Shown here: positions 1 through 8,596 of the stretch, in pieces
Position numbering within the stretch: position 1 is the first letter of the stretch
Layout of the letters: each line of letters starts with the position of its first letter
Source of the DNA: Proteobacteria bacterium UBA6492
GTDB taxonomy: Bacteria; Pseudomonadota; Gammaproteobacteria; UBA6429; Thiohalophilaceae
DNA length: 26,792 bases
Assembly (NCBI GenBank): GCA_002436485.1
Contig: DJMK01000056.1
Coordinates: 4,961 to 31,752 of the forward strand
Direction: 5' to 3'
Translations under genes and position numbers: made by a program
Notes under the pieces: model-generated
The model's database searches: none
What the model saw: only the letters and a program-made list of their open reading frames with translations
Told to the model about the DNA's origin: nothing

Positions 1-116
1 GTTTTGGGGATGTCGAGTACGTGACAGATCAATAACTCGGCATCCAGTCGTGGCGTATCAGAATACGCTTTCAGTGATTCACTACATGTGTTCAATGCTT
101 CGGCGAGAGTGGCCAC
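1..116 (-). CDS. prmC: PrmC (HemK) release-factor glutamine methyltransferase, N-terminal fragment
   Basis: Only the first 38 codons lie in the window; the gene runs off the left edge. Reading the minus strand, a GTG start follows directly on the TAA stop of prfA. The peptide begins VATLAEALNTC and contains TPRLDAELLICHVL, which matches the conserved N-terminal helical part of PrmC (the 'RRDAEILL' region in E. coli). PrmC is an S-adenosylmethionine-dependent enzyme that methylates the Gln of the GGQ motif in release factors RF1 and RF2. The tight junction with prfA fits the classical hemA-prfA-prmC operon. The catalytic NPPY motif would lie outside the window. A start further upstream inside prfA cannot be excluded, but the position just after prfA is usual. 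Confidence 0.82.
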   Translation of the reverse strand, partial: MATLAEALNTCSESLKAYSDTPRLDAELLICHVLDIPK

Positions 117-1202
117 TTACTCTTCGCCCATGCTGGCTAGCAGGTCGGCCTGGTGTTCATGAATCAGTGGCTCGATAATTTCATCCAGTTGGCCCTGCAT
201 GACTTCATCGAGTTTGTAGACCGTCAGGTTGATGCGGTGATCCGTGACGCGACCCTGCGGATAGTTATAGGTCCGTATGCGCTCGGATCGATCGCCACTG
301 CCAACCAGTGATTTACGCGTGGCAGCCTGTTCCTTTTGTTGCTTTTCTACTTCCTGGTCATAGATACGTGCCTGCAACAGTGACATGGCTCGTGCGCGGT
401 TTTTATGCTGCGAACGTTCATCCTGGCACTCAACCACGATACCGGTTGGAATATGTGTAATACGTATGGCCGAGTCGGTTTTATTAACGTGCTGACCACC
501 GGCACCCGAAGCACGGAAGGTATCGACTTTCAGATCATTGGGATTGATATCCACTTCCTGCACATCATCAATTTCCGGCATGATTGCCACGGTACAGGCC
601 GAGGTATGAATACGTCCCTGCGACTCGGTTTCGGGAACCCGTTGTACACGATGTGCACCGGATTCAAACTTCAGTTTTGAATAGGCACCCTGACCCTCGA
701 TACGCGCAATGATTTCCTTGAAGCCTCCATGCTCACCTTCATGTTCACTTAAGACTTCTACCTTCCAACGCTGTTTTTCTGCATAGCGGGCATACATACG
801 AAACAGGTCACCGGAAAAAATAGCGGCTTCATCACCACCGGTACCGGCACGAATTTCCAGGAAAATGTTTTTGTCGTCATTGGGATCCTTTGGCAGCATC
901 AATACCTGCAGTTCATTTTCCAGGCTGTCCTTTTTCTGCTCGGCCTGCTGCAGTTCATCTTCTGCCAGTGCACGCATTTCGGCGTCATCTTCTTCAAGCA
1001 TGGCCTTCGCGTCATCGATTTCGGCCAGGGTTTTGACATAATCACCGTAGCAGCTGACGACAGGACCAAGCTGGGCATGCTCCTGGGAAAGGGAACGAAA
1101 CTTGTTCTGGTTGGCAATCACGTCCGGGTCTGCCAGCAGGGCATTAATTTCTTCCAAACGCTCGGACAAACTCTGCAACTTGTTGCGCAGTGAATCTTTC
1201 AT
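117..1202 (-). CDS. prfA: Peptide chain release factor 1 (RF1)
   Basis: This 361-residue protein has the normal RF1 length. It terminates translation at UAA and UAG in the ribosomal A site. An N-terminal coiled-coil domain (about residues 1-100) is followed by the GTGGDEAA segment near 120. The PxT-type stop-codon recognition motif appears as P190-E-T192 in [14 protein letters not shown]. The GGQ motif that triggers peptidyl-tRNA hydrolysis is at residues 235-237 in [13 protein letters not shown], and its Gln is the target of PrmC encoded immediately downstream. The start lies 17 bases after the hemA stop, so cotranscription with hemA is likely. RF2 is excluded because the recognition motif is of the PxT rather than the SPF type. 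Confidence 0.97.
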   Translation of the reverse strand: MKDSLRNKLQSLSERLEEINALLADPDVIANQNKFRSLSQEHAQLGPVVSCYGDYVKTLAEIDDAKAMLEEDDAEMRALAEDELQQAEQKKDSLENELQVLMLPKDPNDDKNIFLEIRAGTGGDEAAIFSGDLFRMYARYAEKQRWKVEVLSEHEGEHGGFKEIIARIEGQGAYSKLKFESGAHRVQRVPETESQGRIHTSACTVAIMPEIDDVQEVDINPNDLKVDTFRASGAGGQHVNKTDSAIRITHIPTGIVVECQDERSQHKNRARAMSLLQARIYDQEVEKQQKEQAATRKSLVGSGDRSERIRTYNYPQGRVTDHRINLTVYKLDEVMQGQLDEIIEPLIHEHQADLLASMGEE

Positions 1203-1219
1203 GTTTTTTCTCGGAATTG

Positions 1220-2485
1220 CTAATTAGTTTGCTCGGGGTTAATCCCGAGTAAGCGACAGGCATCTTTGAGGAATTCCTCATCTCCATGGAAAGCGGCGTG
1301 TTTCATATTCACACTCGGCTGATGGGTCAGCTTGTTGGTAAGCAGGCGAGCGAGTTCGTTCATCACCAGTTGAGGGTCCTTGCCAGCCAGCAATTGTCGG
1401 CGGGCGTTGGCCACTACATCATCGTGGATTTGTTGCGCCTTGTCGCGGTAAGCGCGAATGGCATCGACTGCATCCAGTGAGCGAAGCCATCCCATGAAGT
1501 GGTCGACCTGGGTAGCAATGATGTCTTCCGCCTGCATGGCAGCTTCCTGGCGGGACTTGCGGTTTTCTTCAATGACTTCTTGCAGGTCGTCAACAGTATA
1601 AAGGTATACGTCACTCAGCTCGCCCGCCTCCGGTTCGATATCACGTGGTACGGCGATATCCACCATGAACATCGGGCGATGTTTGCGTTCTTTGATGGCG
1701 CGTTCGATGGCACCTTTACCGAGAATCGGTAATGGGCTAGCGGTAGAGGTAATAATGATATCGGCACTCGCCAGGTAATTTGGAATGTCGTTCAGGCGTA
1801 TAGGTTCGGCGTCAAATACTTTTGCCAGTTCATTGGCGCGTTCGACCGTCCGGTTAGCGACGACAAGTTTGCCGACACCCACCTCACACAGGTGACGCGC
1901 GACCAGTTCGATCGTTTCACCGGCGCCAATTAGCAGCACGTTGTGCTCGGACAGGTCCGAGAAGATCTGCCTGGCCAGCGAGACAGCCGCGAATGCAACC
2001 GAAACCGGGCTGGCACCAATCGCGGTATCGGTGCGTACCTGCTTGGCGACGGCAAAGGTATGTTGAAACAGGCGGTTTAGCTGGGAGCCAATGGCGCCAG
2101 CCTGGTTAGCCGCCATATAGGCTTCCTTGATCTGGCCAAGGATTTGCGGTTCACCCAGTACCAGTGAATCCAGCCCGCTTGCCACGCGCAGAATGTGCTG
2201 TACAGCCTCGCTGTCAGAATGAGCATATATATAAGGTGAGATGGCCTCCAGCGGTAACTGGTGAAATTCGCTCAACCACTCAAGCACGGCGTCATTGGCC
2301 GACATATCAAGTCCGCAATACACCTCTGTCCTGTTACAGGTAGAGAGAATCACGGCTTCGTTAATATGCTCCCGGCTTACCAGGTCACGCAGCGCATCGG
2401 AAACCTTTTCCGGGGCAAACGCAAGTTTCTCCCGAATTTCGACCGGTGCTGTCTTGTGATTTATGCCAAACGCCAGTAATGTCAT
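1220..2485 (-). CDS. hemA: Glutamyl-tRNA reductase
   Basis: This 421-residue enzyme (E. coli HemA is 418) catalyses the NADPH-dependent reduction of glutamyl-tRNA(Glu) to glutamate-1-semialdehyde, the first committed step of C5-pathway tetrapyrrole synthesis. The nucleophilic cysteine is Cys50 in the signature [11 protein letters not shown]. The substrate region [21 protein letters not shown] follows near residue 105. A Rossmann NADPH-binding segment with GAGE lies near residue 187, and a C-terminal dimerisation helix domain ends the protein. It is the first gene of the minus-strand hemA-prfA-prmC set and is divergent from the TPR lipoprotein gene, as in pseudomonads. No good Shine-Dalgarno sequence is visible before this ATG, but the N-terminus [14 protein letters not shown] is canonical. 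Confidence 0.97.
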   Translation of the reverse strand: MTLLAFGINHKTAPVEIREKLAFAPEKVSDALRDLVSREHINEAVILSTCNRTEVYCGLDMSANDAVLEWLSEFHQLPLEAISPYIYAHSDSEAVQHILRVASGLDSLVLGEPQILGQIKEAYMAANQAGAIGSQLNRLFQHTFAVAKQVRTDTAIGASPVSVAFAAVSLARQIFSDLSEHNVLLIGAGETIELVARHLCEVGVGKLVVANRTVERANELAKVFDAEPIRLNDIPNYLASADIIITSTASPLPILGKGAIERAIKERKHRPMFMVDIAVPRDIEPEAGELSDVYLYTVDDLQEVIEENRKSRQEAAMQAEDIIATQVDHFMGWLRSLDAVDAIRAYRDKAQQIHDDVVANARRQLLAGKDPQLVMNELARLLTNKLTHQPSVNMKHAAFHGDEEFLKDACRLLGINPEQTN

Positions 2486-2550
2486 TGGTGTACCAGAAAA
2501 TCGACCCAGAAAGTGTTAATTTCATTCATGAGCTATGCTCATCGGGCCGA

Positions 2551-2556
2551 ATTATA
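2551..2556 (-). promoter_or_regulatory. Candidate -10 element of the hemA operon
   Basis: On the minus strand this hexamer reads TATAAT, a perfect sigma-70 -10 match, preceded directly by CTG. It sits about 65 bases upstream of the hemA ATG in the 112-base divergent hemA/TPR gap. The -35 region at 17-base spacing is poor. The resulting leader would contain a perfect inverted repeat at 2528-2542 (ATGAGC, 3-base loop, GCTCAT). No comparable plus-strand promoter stands out. Confidence 0.4.
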
Positions 2557-2597
2557 CAGGGTAATCAGCCCAAAAGTCGTTTATAGTATATGTTGAT

Positions 2598-4388
2598 ATG
2601 AATGGTATGCGCCACATGCAAGTTACTGTTATTTGTAGATCTTTTCTAGCACCCCTTGCCGCGCTGTTGTTTACGGCCTGCGGTACCCAGATCACGCCAC
2701 CTGTGCAAATCAGCCAGAATCCGCCGGAAAGCCCCGCAAATAGCCAGCAAACTGAACAACGCGCTGCGCAGGACAAGGCCGCGGCGGATGAGGTCAAGCA
2801 TGCCGATTTGAGCCCCGAATTGTTGTACCAGCTGATGCTGGCCGAAGTGGCTGGCCAGCGAGGCAAGCTGGATGTGGCGGTATATCACTACCTGGAGGCA
2901 GCCAGGGTCTCCAATGACCCAAAAATAATTGAACGGGCAACGCGCATCGCGGTGTATGCACGTGACAGTGAGAGTGCCCTCGAAGCTGCCAGTATGTGGG
3001 TCAAGGTCGACCCAGAAAACTTTGAGGCTCACCAGGTTGCGGCTGCCATGCATTTACGCGCCGGCAATACCGAGGCGGCCCAGCACCACCTGGAACAGAT
3101 CATCACACTACGAGGCGACGGCACACAAAACACCTTCATGCTAATTACATCCCTGCTGAGCAAGGAGAGGGACAAGCAGCGCGCGTTGGACGTGATGGAA
3201 CAGTTGATTGAGACACGCCAGGATAATCCGGAAGCACTGTATGCCTACAGTCAACTGGCATTGCTGGTCGGCGATCTCAACAAGGCAGAGAAAGCAGCAA
3301 AAAGGGTGCTCGACCTCAAGGCAGACTGGATTCAGGCACACATCCTCTATAACAATATTCTGCACCGCCAGGGGAAAACTACCGAGGCACTGCGCAGGCT
3401 CAGTCAAGCACTGGAGGATTATCCTGACAGTGTCGTGTTACGTGATTTTTATGCGCGGCGACTGGTGGACGAAAAGCAATATGACGAAGCCCAGAAGCAG
3501 TTTCAAATTTTGCTGGAGAAGTCACCGGATAACACGGAAGCCATGTATGCGCTTGGCATTCTGACCATTCACACCAAGGACTTAGATACTGCTGAGAAAC
3601 ACTTTAGTGGATTACTGCAGAGAGGTAGCCGAATAAACGAGGCCAGTTACTACCTGGGTCAAATTGAAGAACAACGTGGCAATATTGAAGCGGCTATTGA
3701 TCATTACAGCCTGGTTAATGACGGACAATACCTGATCGAAGCACAGATACGTATTGCGATGCTGGAGGCACGCATTGGCAGCCTGAATGATGGGCGTAAC
3801 CGGTTGCGCAGTATCAATGCGCCGACCGCGGATATCGAGCAGCGCCTGTTCCTGGCGGAAGGCGAGATGTTGCGTAATGCACAAATGCACCAGGCAGCAT
3901 TTGATCTCTACAGTGAAGCACTGGCCAAGATGCCAAACAATATTTCGCTGCTATACGCGCGCGCATTGACAGCAGAGAAGGTCGAGCGGGTTGATGTCAC
4001 CATTTCTGATCTGGAGTTAATCCTGCAGTCTGAACCAAATAATGCGCAGGCGCTGAATGCACTGGGTTATACCCTGGTAGACAGGACCGCGCGCCTCAAA
4101 GAAGGCCTGGCCTATATTGAAAAGGCCTACCAGTTAAAACCGGATGACCCGGCCATTCTCGACAGTATGGGTTGGGCCAATTATCGGCTTGGCCGTCATG
4201 AAGAGGCGCTGAAATATCTCAAGCAGGCGATAGCCAAACTCAACGATGCAGAAATTGCCGCCCATCTTGGCGAAGTGTTGTGGGTCATGGGTGAGCAGGA
4301 AGAGGCCCGTCGTGTTTGGGATGAGGCTATTCGTACCACGCCTTCACACAAACTTTTGCTGGATGTTATCAAGCGTTTTACACAGTAG
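2598..4388 (+). CDS. TPR-repeat lipoprotein between hemA and lolB
   Basis: This 596-residue protein has a lipoprotein-type N-terminus: a hydrophobic stretch ending in LFTAC with Cys28 as the predicted lipidated residue, and Gly after it, which suggests outer-membrane sorting. A Gln/Ala/Glu-rich linker follows. From about residue 70 to the end the protein is made of tetratricopeptide-type helical repeats, for example AMYALGILTIHTKDLDTAEKHF and ALNALGYTLVDRTARLKEGL. It corresponds in position and type to the TPR protein found between hemA and lolB in Pseudomonas. A scaffold or assembly role in the envelope is inference. The start is uncertain: Met4 or Met7 would also keep the signal peptide, and no clear ribosome site distinguishes them. 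It likely heads the plus-strand lolB-ispE group. Confidence 0.9.
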   Translation: MNGMRHMQVTVICRSFLAPLAALLFTACGTQITPPVQISQNPPESPANSQQTEQRAAQDKAAADEVKHADLSPELLYQLMLAEVAGQRGKLDVAVYHYLEAARVSNDPKIIERATRIAVYARDSESALEAASMWVKVDPENFEAHQVAAAMHLRAGNTEAAQHHLEQIITLRGDGTQNTFMLITSLLSKERDKQRALDVMEQLIETRQDNPEALYAYSQLALLVGDLNKAEKAAKRVLDLKADWIQAHILYNNILHRQGKTTEALRRLSQALEDYPDSVVLRDFYARRLVDEKQYDEAQKQFQILLEKSPDNTEAMYALGILTIHTKDLDTAEKHFSGLLQRGSRINEASYYLGQIEEQRGNIEAAIDHYSLVNDGQYLIEAQIRIAMLEARIGSLNDGRNRLRSINAPTADIEQRLFLAEGEMLRNAQMHQAAFDLYSEALAKMPNNISLLYARALTAEKVERVDVTISDLELILQSEPNNAQALNALGYTLVDRTARLKEGLAYIEKAYQLKPDDPAILDSMGWANYRLGRHEEALKYLKQAIAKLNDAEIAAHLGEVLWVMGEQEEARRVWDEAIRTTPSHKLLLDVIKRFTQ

Positions 4389-4442
4389 GTTGTAACCGAT
4401 ACAGCGTTCGACCTGTTGCCCCATAGACGTTAATATCCAGTC

Positions 4443-5069
4443 ATGATCCATTTGTCCCGCGTTAAAAGCGTTTTTAGCTACCTGCTTATCTTGTCATGCC
4501 TGTCGGCCTGTACTGTGATGCCCCCTGAAACACCGGTTAGTGATCCGGTTGCTGCCTGGCAGAAACGCCAACAACAGCTCGATGGCATTCAGTACTGGTA
4601 TCTCACCGGTCGAGTCGCGGTGAATAATGGTGTGGAAGCATGGCACCTTGATATGAACTGGTCACAAAAGGGCGAAGCTTACCTGGTTGAACTGAGCGGA
4701 CCTTTTGGTGCCGGCAAAGTCAGACTGGCAGGTAACGACAGGGGCGCTCTGCTTACCGACGCTGACAACCAGCAATATCAAGCCGAAAGTGCCGAACGAT
4801 TACTGTATGAGCAAACCGGGGTGACGGTACCGGTCGAAGGGTTGCGTTACTGGATTGTGGGCCTGGCGAGCCCGACCCAAAAACATACACCACAACTGGA
4901 CAGCCAGGGGCGCCTTGCTTACCTGGAAAATGCCAACTGGACAGTGAAGTTTCGTGGCTATTCGCAGGTCAATGGCCTGGAATTACCGCGCAAAATTTTT
5001 ATCGCCCGGCCAGACAGGGAGATCGACGTCAGGCTTGTTGTTGATAGCTGGAAGCTGGGGGTACATTGA
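4443..5069 (+). CDS. lolB: Outer-membrane lipoprotein receptor LolB
   Basis: This 208-residue lipoprotein has a signal peptide ending in the lipobox LSAC, with Cys23 lipidated and Thr at +2, consistent with the outer membrane. LolB accepts lipoproteins from the periplasmic carrier LolA and inserts them into the inner leaflet of the outer membrane. Recognisable family features are the WQKRQQQL segment after the linker, the YWYLTGRVAV strand, and the GPFGAGKVRLAG segment at about residues 86-97. Its place between the TPR lipoprotein and ispE is the standard gammaproteobacterial order. The 54-base gap to the upstream gene holds no terminator, so an operon is likely. Confidence 0.95.
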   Translation: MIHLSRVKSVFSYLLILSCLSACTVMPPETPVSDPVAAWQKRQQQLDGIQYWYLTGRVAVNNGVEAWHLDMNWSQKGEAYLVELSGPFGAGKVRLAGNDRGALLTDADNQQYQAESAERLLYEQTGVTVPVEGLRYWIVGLASPTQKHTPQLDSQGRLAYLENANWTVKFRGYSQVNGLELPRKIFIARPDREIDVRLVVDSWKLGVH

Positions 5070-5115
5070 ACGCTACGCGATACTCGCGCCCTGTTTATCC
5101 ATGTGTTGATGAATC

Positions 5116-5961
5116 ATGATCTGGCCTGCACCTGCCAAGTTAAACCTGTTCCTGCATATCACGGGTCGCCGTGAGGATGGCTATCATTTATTACAAACCG
5201 TTTTTCAGTTGCTGGATTACGGCGATGAGCTGGAGTTTGAAATCACCCAGGACGGGACCATCACGCGGAGCTACGAACTAACGGGCGTTAGCGAGGATGC
5301 CGACCTGGTGATACGAGCTGCCCGTCTGTTGCAGCAACATACCGCCAGTCAGCAAGGCGCAAATATTACCTTGCGCAAGCGTATTCCCGCTGGCGGCGGG
5401 CTCGGTGGTGGCAGTTCCGATGCGGCCACCGCCCTGGTGGCGCTCAACCAGCTATGGCAATGCGGACTGTCCGACGACGAGCTGGCCAGGCTTGGCCTGG
5501 GGCTGGGTGCTGATGTGCCGGTTTTCCTGGCGGGCCAAAGTGCGTGGGCAGAGGGGGTGGGCGAGCGGCTTGAGCCAATGACGCTTCCCGAGGACTGGTT
5601 CGTGGTTCTCACGCCGGAAGTAAATATCTCTACGGCAGAGGTTTTTTCCGACCCACAATTGATACGGGATAGCTCTCCCATTACAATACGCGACTTCCTG
5701 AAGGGCAGGGGTCGGAATGTCTGCGAAGCAGTCGTCACAGCCCGCTACCCGGAGGTAGCCGGGGCAATAGCGGCGCTTGGGCAATTCGCGCCTGCTAGCA
5801 TGACCGGTACAGGAGCCAGCGTTTTCGCAAGATTCGATGATGAGGCCAGTGCGAGGCAAGCCTGGGCAACGTTGGCTCAACAATGGCAAGGTTTTGTCGC
5901 CAGGGGCATTAATCAGTCGCCGCTGCTGACAGTTTTGCAAGCCACCCGTAAAAGCGGGTGA
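5116..5961 (+). CDS. ispE: 4-diphosphocytidyl-2-C-methyl-D-erythritol kinase
   Basis: This 281-residue GHMP-family kinase phosphorylates the 2-hydroxyl of CDP-methylerythritol in the MEP isoprenoid pathway, using ATP. The N-terminus PAPAKLNLFLHITGRREDGYH is diagnostic for IspE. The glycine-rich ATP-binding loop PAGGGLGGGSSDAA occupies residues 91-104. The third GHMP motif, MTGTGASVFARF, lies near the C-terminus. The gene follows lolB by 46 bases and precedes tRNA-Gln by 10 bases, so the tRNA may be processed from the same transcript. The ATG is supported by the canonical N-terminus; an out-of-frame ATG lies 7 bases upstream. No anomalies. Confidence 0.97.
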   Translation: MIWPAPAKLNLFLHITGRREDGYHLLQTVFQLLDYGDELEFEITQDGTITRSYELTGVSEDADLVIRAARLLQQHTASQQGANITLRKRIPAGGGLGGGSSDAATALVALNQLWQCGLSDDELARLGLGLGADVPVFLAGQSAWAEGVGERLEPMTLPEDWFVVLTPEVNISTAEVFSDPQLIRDSSPITIRDFLKGRGRNVCEAVVTARYPEVAGAIAALGQFAPASMTGTGASVFARFDDEASARQAWATLAQQWQGFVARGINQSPLLTVLQATRKSG

Positions 5962-5971
5962 TGACAGTTTT

Positions 5972-6046
5972 TGGGGTGTCGCCAAGCGGTAAGGCACTGG
6001 ATTTTGATTCCAGCATTCCCAGGTTCGAATCCTGGCACCCCAGCCA
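5972..6046 (+). tRNA. tRNA-Gln (anticodon UUG)
   Basis: This 75-base cloverleaf closely resembles E. coli tRNA-Gln. The acceptor stem is TGGGGTG / CACCCCA. The D arm is GCCAAGCGGTAAGGC. The anticodon stem CTGGA/TCCAG encloses the 7-base loop TTTTGAT with anticodon TTG at 6004-6006. The T arm is CCAGGTTCGAATCCTGG, and the discriminator G and CCA end are encoded. It sits between ispE and prs. The last 20 bases, running one base past the CCA, recur exactly at 6202-6221. Confidence 0.97.
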
Positions 6047-6088
6047 TATTTAAATGCGCGTGAGACACGGCATTTATAAAGTAACTTT

Positions 6089-6221
6089 GGGTCATGCCAG
6101 GGTGAGAACCGTGAACAGGTTCGACCGTTTTCTGAAAGAAAACGGAACAGCGCAGCCGAAAGGCGAAGCTGGCCCGCAGGGCGAGGGACTTAGTCCCGAG
6201 TAATCCTGGCACCCCAGCCAT
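6089..6221 (+). repeat. Hairpin array ending in a copy of the tRNA-Gln 3' end
   Basis: The 20 bases at 6028-6047 (3' part of the tRNA through CCA plus one T) are repeated exactly at 6202-6221. The segment between them holds four small perfect hairpins: CCGTTTTC/GAAAACGG with a 5-base loop (6125-6145), GCC-GAAA-GGC (6155-6164), GCCC-GCA-GGGC (6172-6182) and GGGAC-TTA-GTCCC (6185-6197). An outer pairing TGCCAGG (6095-6101) with CCTGGCA (6205-6211) would enclose them all, extended by GGG (6089-6091) against CCC. The segment has no ORF and ends 21 bases before the prs ATG. It could be a structured leader RNA or a mobile or non-autonomous element inserted at a tRNA 3' end. Its family is not recognised. 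Confidence 0.75.
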
Positions 6222-6241
6222 TTTTTCACACGAAGTGGGGA

Positions 6242-7201
6242 ATGCGCGTGCCAAACGGCAACATGATGGTCTTTACGGGTAATGCCAACCCGAAACTGGC
6301 TAATGAAATCGTAGACAGGTTGCACCTGCCTATGGGCAAAGCAGTTGTCGGCCGGTTTAGCGATGGCGAGGTGCAAGTTGAGATCATGGAAAATGTCCGG
6401 GGTCGTGACGTTTTCATTGTGCAGCCGACCTGTGCACCCACAAACGAAAATTTGATGGAGCTGCTGGTGCTGGTAGATGCCGTCAGGCGCTCATCAGCGG
6501 CGAGGATCACCGCGGTGATTCCTTACCTGGGTTATGCACGGCAGGATCGCCGGCCACGCTCTGCACGTGTGCCGATCACGGCCAAGGTAGTCGCCGATAT
6601 GATAGCGACCGTGGGCACAGATCGGGTGCTGACAGTGGATTTGCACGCTGATCAGATACAGGGATTTTTTAATGTGCCGGTTGATAACGTGTATGCGTCA
6701 CCTATTTTATTGGGTGATATCTGGCGGCAAAAGTATCCCAACCTGATGGTGGTTTCACCTGATGTGGGTGGCGTGGTACGTGCGAGAGCCCTGGCCAAGC
6801 GGCTGGATGATGCGGACCTGGCGATTATTGATAAGCGCCGTCCCAAGGCAAATGTTGCCAAGGTGATGAACATCATCGGTGACGTCAAGGGACGCAGCTG
6901 CGTCATTGTTGACGACCTGGTGGATACCGCCGGTACCCTGTGCCAGGCTGCCAAGGCGCTGAAAGAGCACGGTGCCGCAAAAGTGCTGGCCTATTGTACG
7001 CACCCGGTATTATCCGGACCGGCCGTTGAGAATATTAACAACTCGGTACTGGATGAGCTGGTAGTGACCGATACGATACCACTCAGGCCAGATGCGCAAG
7101 ACTGTGATCGTATTCGCCAGCTGAGTATTGCCGAGTTACTGGCCGAGACCATGCGGCGGGTCAGTGATGAAGAATCAGTAAGCTCGCTGTTTATTGATTA
7201 A
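6242..7201 (+). CDS. prs: Ribose-phosphate pyrophosphokinase (PRPP synthase)
   Basis: This 319-residue enzyme transfers pyrophosphate from ATP to ribose-5-phosphate, making PRPP for nucleotide, histidine, tryptophan and NAD synthesis. The family signatures are complete: [20 protein letters not shown] near the N-terminus, the ATP-binding flexible loop [16 protein letters not shown], the metal-binding [12 protein letters not shown], and the ribose-5-phosphate loop [11 protein letters not shown]. The start is ambiguous. The ATG at 6242 lies directly after GTGGGGA, too close for that sequence to act as a ribosome site. A GTG at 6248 gives a 317-residue protein beginning with the more usual (M)[11 protein letters not shown] and has that purine run at workable spacing. 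Placement after ispE and tRNA-Gln is typical. Confidence 0.97.
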   Translation: MRVPNGNMMVFTGNANPKLANEIVDRLHLPMGKAVVGRFSDGEVQVEIMENVRGRDVFIVQPTCAPTNENLMELLVLVDAVRRSSAARITAVIPYLGYARQDRRPRSARVPITAKVVADMIATVGTDRVLTVDLHADQIQGFFNVPVDNVYASPILLGDIWRQKYPNLMVVSPDVGGVVRARALAKRLDDADLAIIDKRRPKANVAKVMNIIGDVKGRSCVIVDDLVDTAGTLCQAAKALKEHGAAKVLAYCTHPVLSGPAVENINNSVLDELVVTDTIPLRPDAQDCDRIRQLSIAELLAETMRRVSDEESVSSLFID

Positions 7202-7213
7202 CGATTTTTTAAA

Positions 7214-7287
7214 CACGCGTAATAACGCGTGCTTGAAAAGACATTCCTGGTCGCGGGAATGTTAAGCGGCAGACCATTTGGTTTGCC
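7214..7287 (+). promoter_or_regulatory. Three consecutive hairpins in the prs-rplY gap
   Basis: Three stem-loops follow each other in the 118-base gap. The first is CACGCGT-AATA-ACGCGTG (7214-7231, 7 perfect pairs). The second is ACATTCC/GGAATGT with an 8-base loop (7241-7262). The third is GGCAGACC-ATTT-GGTTTGCC (7268-7287, 8 pairs with one G-T). None is followed by a T run, so they do not look like intrinsic terminators. Their position directly ahead of rplY suggests a leader that could act as a regulatory or processing element; that is inference. Confidence 0.55.
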
Positions 7288-7319
7288 ATTGGATAAACGC
7301 TTTTACAGGAGATATTTCA

Positions 7320-7976
7320 ATGAGCGTTGATTTTATTTTAAATGCAGAAGCACGTGACGACATGGGGAAGGGTGCGAGCCGCCGCCTGCGTCGCGCGGGC
7401 AAAGTACCGGCCATCATGTATGGTGCCGGTAAAGAGCCCACCTCTATTTCATTGTCACATAACGAACTGGCACATCAGCTTGAGAACGAAGCGTTCTTTT
7501 CGCACATTCTCACGGTCAAGCTGGGCGGCAAGGACGAAAGTGCCATCGTGAAGGATTTGCAACGTCATCCTGGCAAGCCGATCATCATGCATGTTGACCT
7601 GCAGCGCGTAAGTGCAAAAGAGAAGATTCGCGTGAATGTTCCCTTGCACTTCATCAACGAAGAAGAATCACCTGGCGTTAAAGAAGGTGGCCTGATTACA
7701 CACAGTGTAACCGAGGTAGAAGTTGCCTGTTTACCAGGGGACTTGCCTGAATACATCGAAGTCGATCTGGGTAACCTGGAGATGAATGGCATCTGTCACC
7801 TGTCAGAGATCAAGCTTCCTAGTGGAGTAGAGCTGGTCGAGCTGTCACATGGTGAAGGTCATGATCAGCCGATCGCCAGTGTCCATATGCCACGCGCAGC
7901 CAAGGAAGAAACTGAAGAAGCTGAAGAAGCCGCGGAAGCCGGTGAGGCACCTGAAGCAGAAACTGGCGGCGAGTAA
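7320..7976 (+). CDS. rplY: 50S ribosomal protein L25/general stress protein Ctc
   Basis: The product is 218 residues from the ATG at 7320, chosen because AGGAG lies 10 bases ahead and the N-terminus [25 protein letters not shown] is canonical. A longer reading from 7278 would start inside the third leader hairpin and lacks a ribosome site. L25 binds 5S rRNA in the large subunit. This is the long Ctc/TL5 form: an N-terminal L25 domain (about residues 1-93) with VPAIMYG, a second beta domain (about 100-190) with [20 protein letters not shown], and a very acidic Glu/Ala-rich tail of about 25 residues. It belongs to the prs-rplY-pth-ychF cluster found in many proteobacteria. Confidence 0.96.
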   Translation: MSVDFILNAEARDDMGKGASRRLRRAGKVPAIMYGAGKEPTSISLSHNELAHQLENEAFFSHILTVKLGGKDESAIVKDLQRHPGKPIIMHVDLQRVSAKEKIRVNVPLHFINEEESPGVKEGGLITHSVTEVEVACLPGDLPEYIEVDLGNLEMNGICHLSEIKLPSGVELVELSHGEGHDQPIASVHMPRAAKEETEEAEEAAEAGEAPEAETGGE

Positions 7977-8008
7977 TTTCGTTATAAAGCAACACACAGG
8001 AGCCGGCC

Positions 8009-8587
8009 TTGTCCGCGCGTATTGACATGATAGTGGGATTGGGAAATCCCGGATCGGAATATGCTGATACGCGCCACAATGCCGGCTTTTGGTTTGTGGA
8101 CGAAGTTGTTCGTAAATACGGTGGCAACTTTAAAAGCGAAAAAAAATTCCACGGCGAAGTTGCACGTACCACTATCGATGGCCAGCAGATCTGGTTACTC
8201 AAACCCGATACCTTCATGAACCTGAGCGGCCAGGCAGTCCTGGCATTGATGCAGTTCTACAAGATTGAGCTGCAAAATATTCTGGTGGTGCATGATGACC
8301 TGGATTTACCGGCCGGCGATGCACGGCTCAAGTCAGGCGGCGGTCACGGTGGCCACAATGGATTACGTGACATCATCAGTCGTTGCGGTGGCAATGGGTT
8401 TCAGCGTTTACGCCTTGGCATTGGACACCCGGGACACAAGGAAAAGGTTACCGGTCACGTGTTAAAAAAAGCATCCAGTGATGATCGTATCGCGATAGAA
8501 AATGCGATCGACAGTGCGCTGCAGGTTTTACCACAATGTACCAGTGGTGATATGCAAAAAGCCATGCAGGCCCTTCACACCAAATAG
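8009..8587 (+). CDS. pth: Peptidyl-tRNA hydrolase
   Basis: This 192-residue enzyme hydrolyses the ester bond of peptidyl-tRNAs dropped by ribosomes, recycling tRNA. The start is a TTG, accepted because AGGAG lies 8 bases upstream and the product begins MSARIDMIVGLGNPG, which aligns with E. coli Pth at full length. The first ATG (8027) would remove six residues and has no ribosome site. Key residues are Asn13 in GLGNPG and the catalytic His23 in TRHNAGFWFVDE. The other family motifs are FMNLSG, HDDLDLPAG and GGGHGGHNGLRDI. It sits 32 bases after rplY and 9 bases before ychF, a tight operon. Confidence 0.97.
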   Translation: MSARIDMIVGLGNPGSEYADTRHNAGFWFVDEVVRKYGGNFKSEKKFHGEVARTTIDGQQIWLLKPDTFMNLSGQAVLALMQFYKIELQNILVVHDDLDLPAGDARLKSGGGHGGHNGLRDIISRCGGNGFQRLRLGIGHPGHKEKVTGHVLKKASSDDRIAIENAIDSALQVLPQCTSGDMQKAMQALHTK

Positions 8588-8596
8588 GAAAAAAAT

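Noticed and set aside
2552..3053. Minus-strand frames of 104 and 135 codons over the TPR gene start
   Set aside because: They lie opposite the signal peptide and first repeats of the TPR lipoprotein and resemble no family. They are shadows of the real gene.
6047..6202. Genomic island integrated at tRNA-Gln
   Set aside because: The duplicated tRNA end looks like an attachment-site repeat, but only about 155 bases separate the copies and there is no integrase or other gene. At most it is a remnant or a small non-autonomous element.
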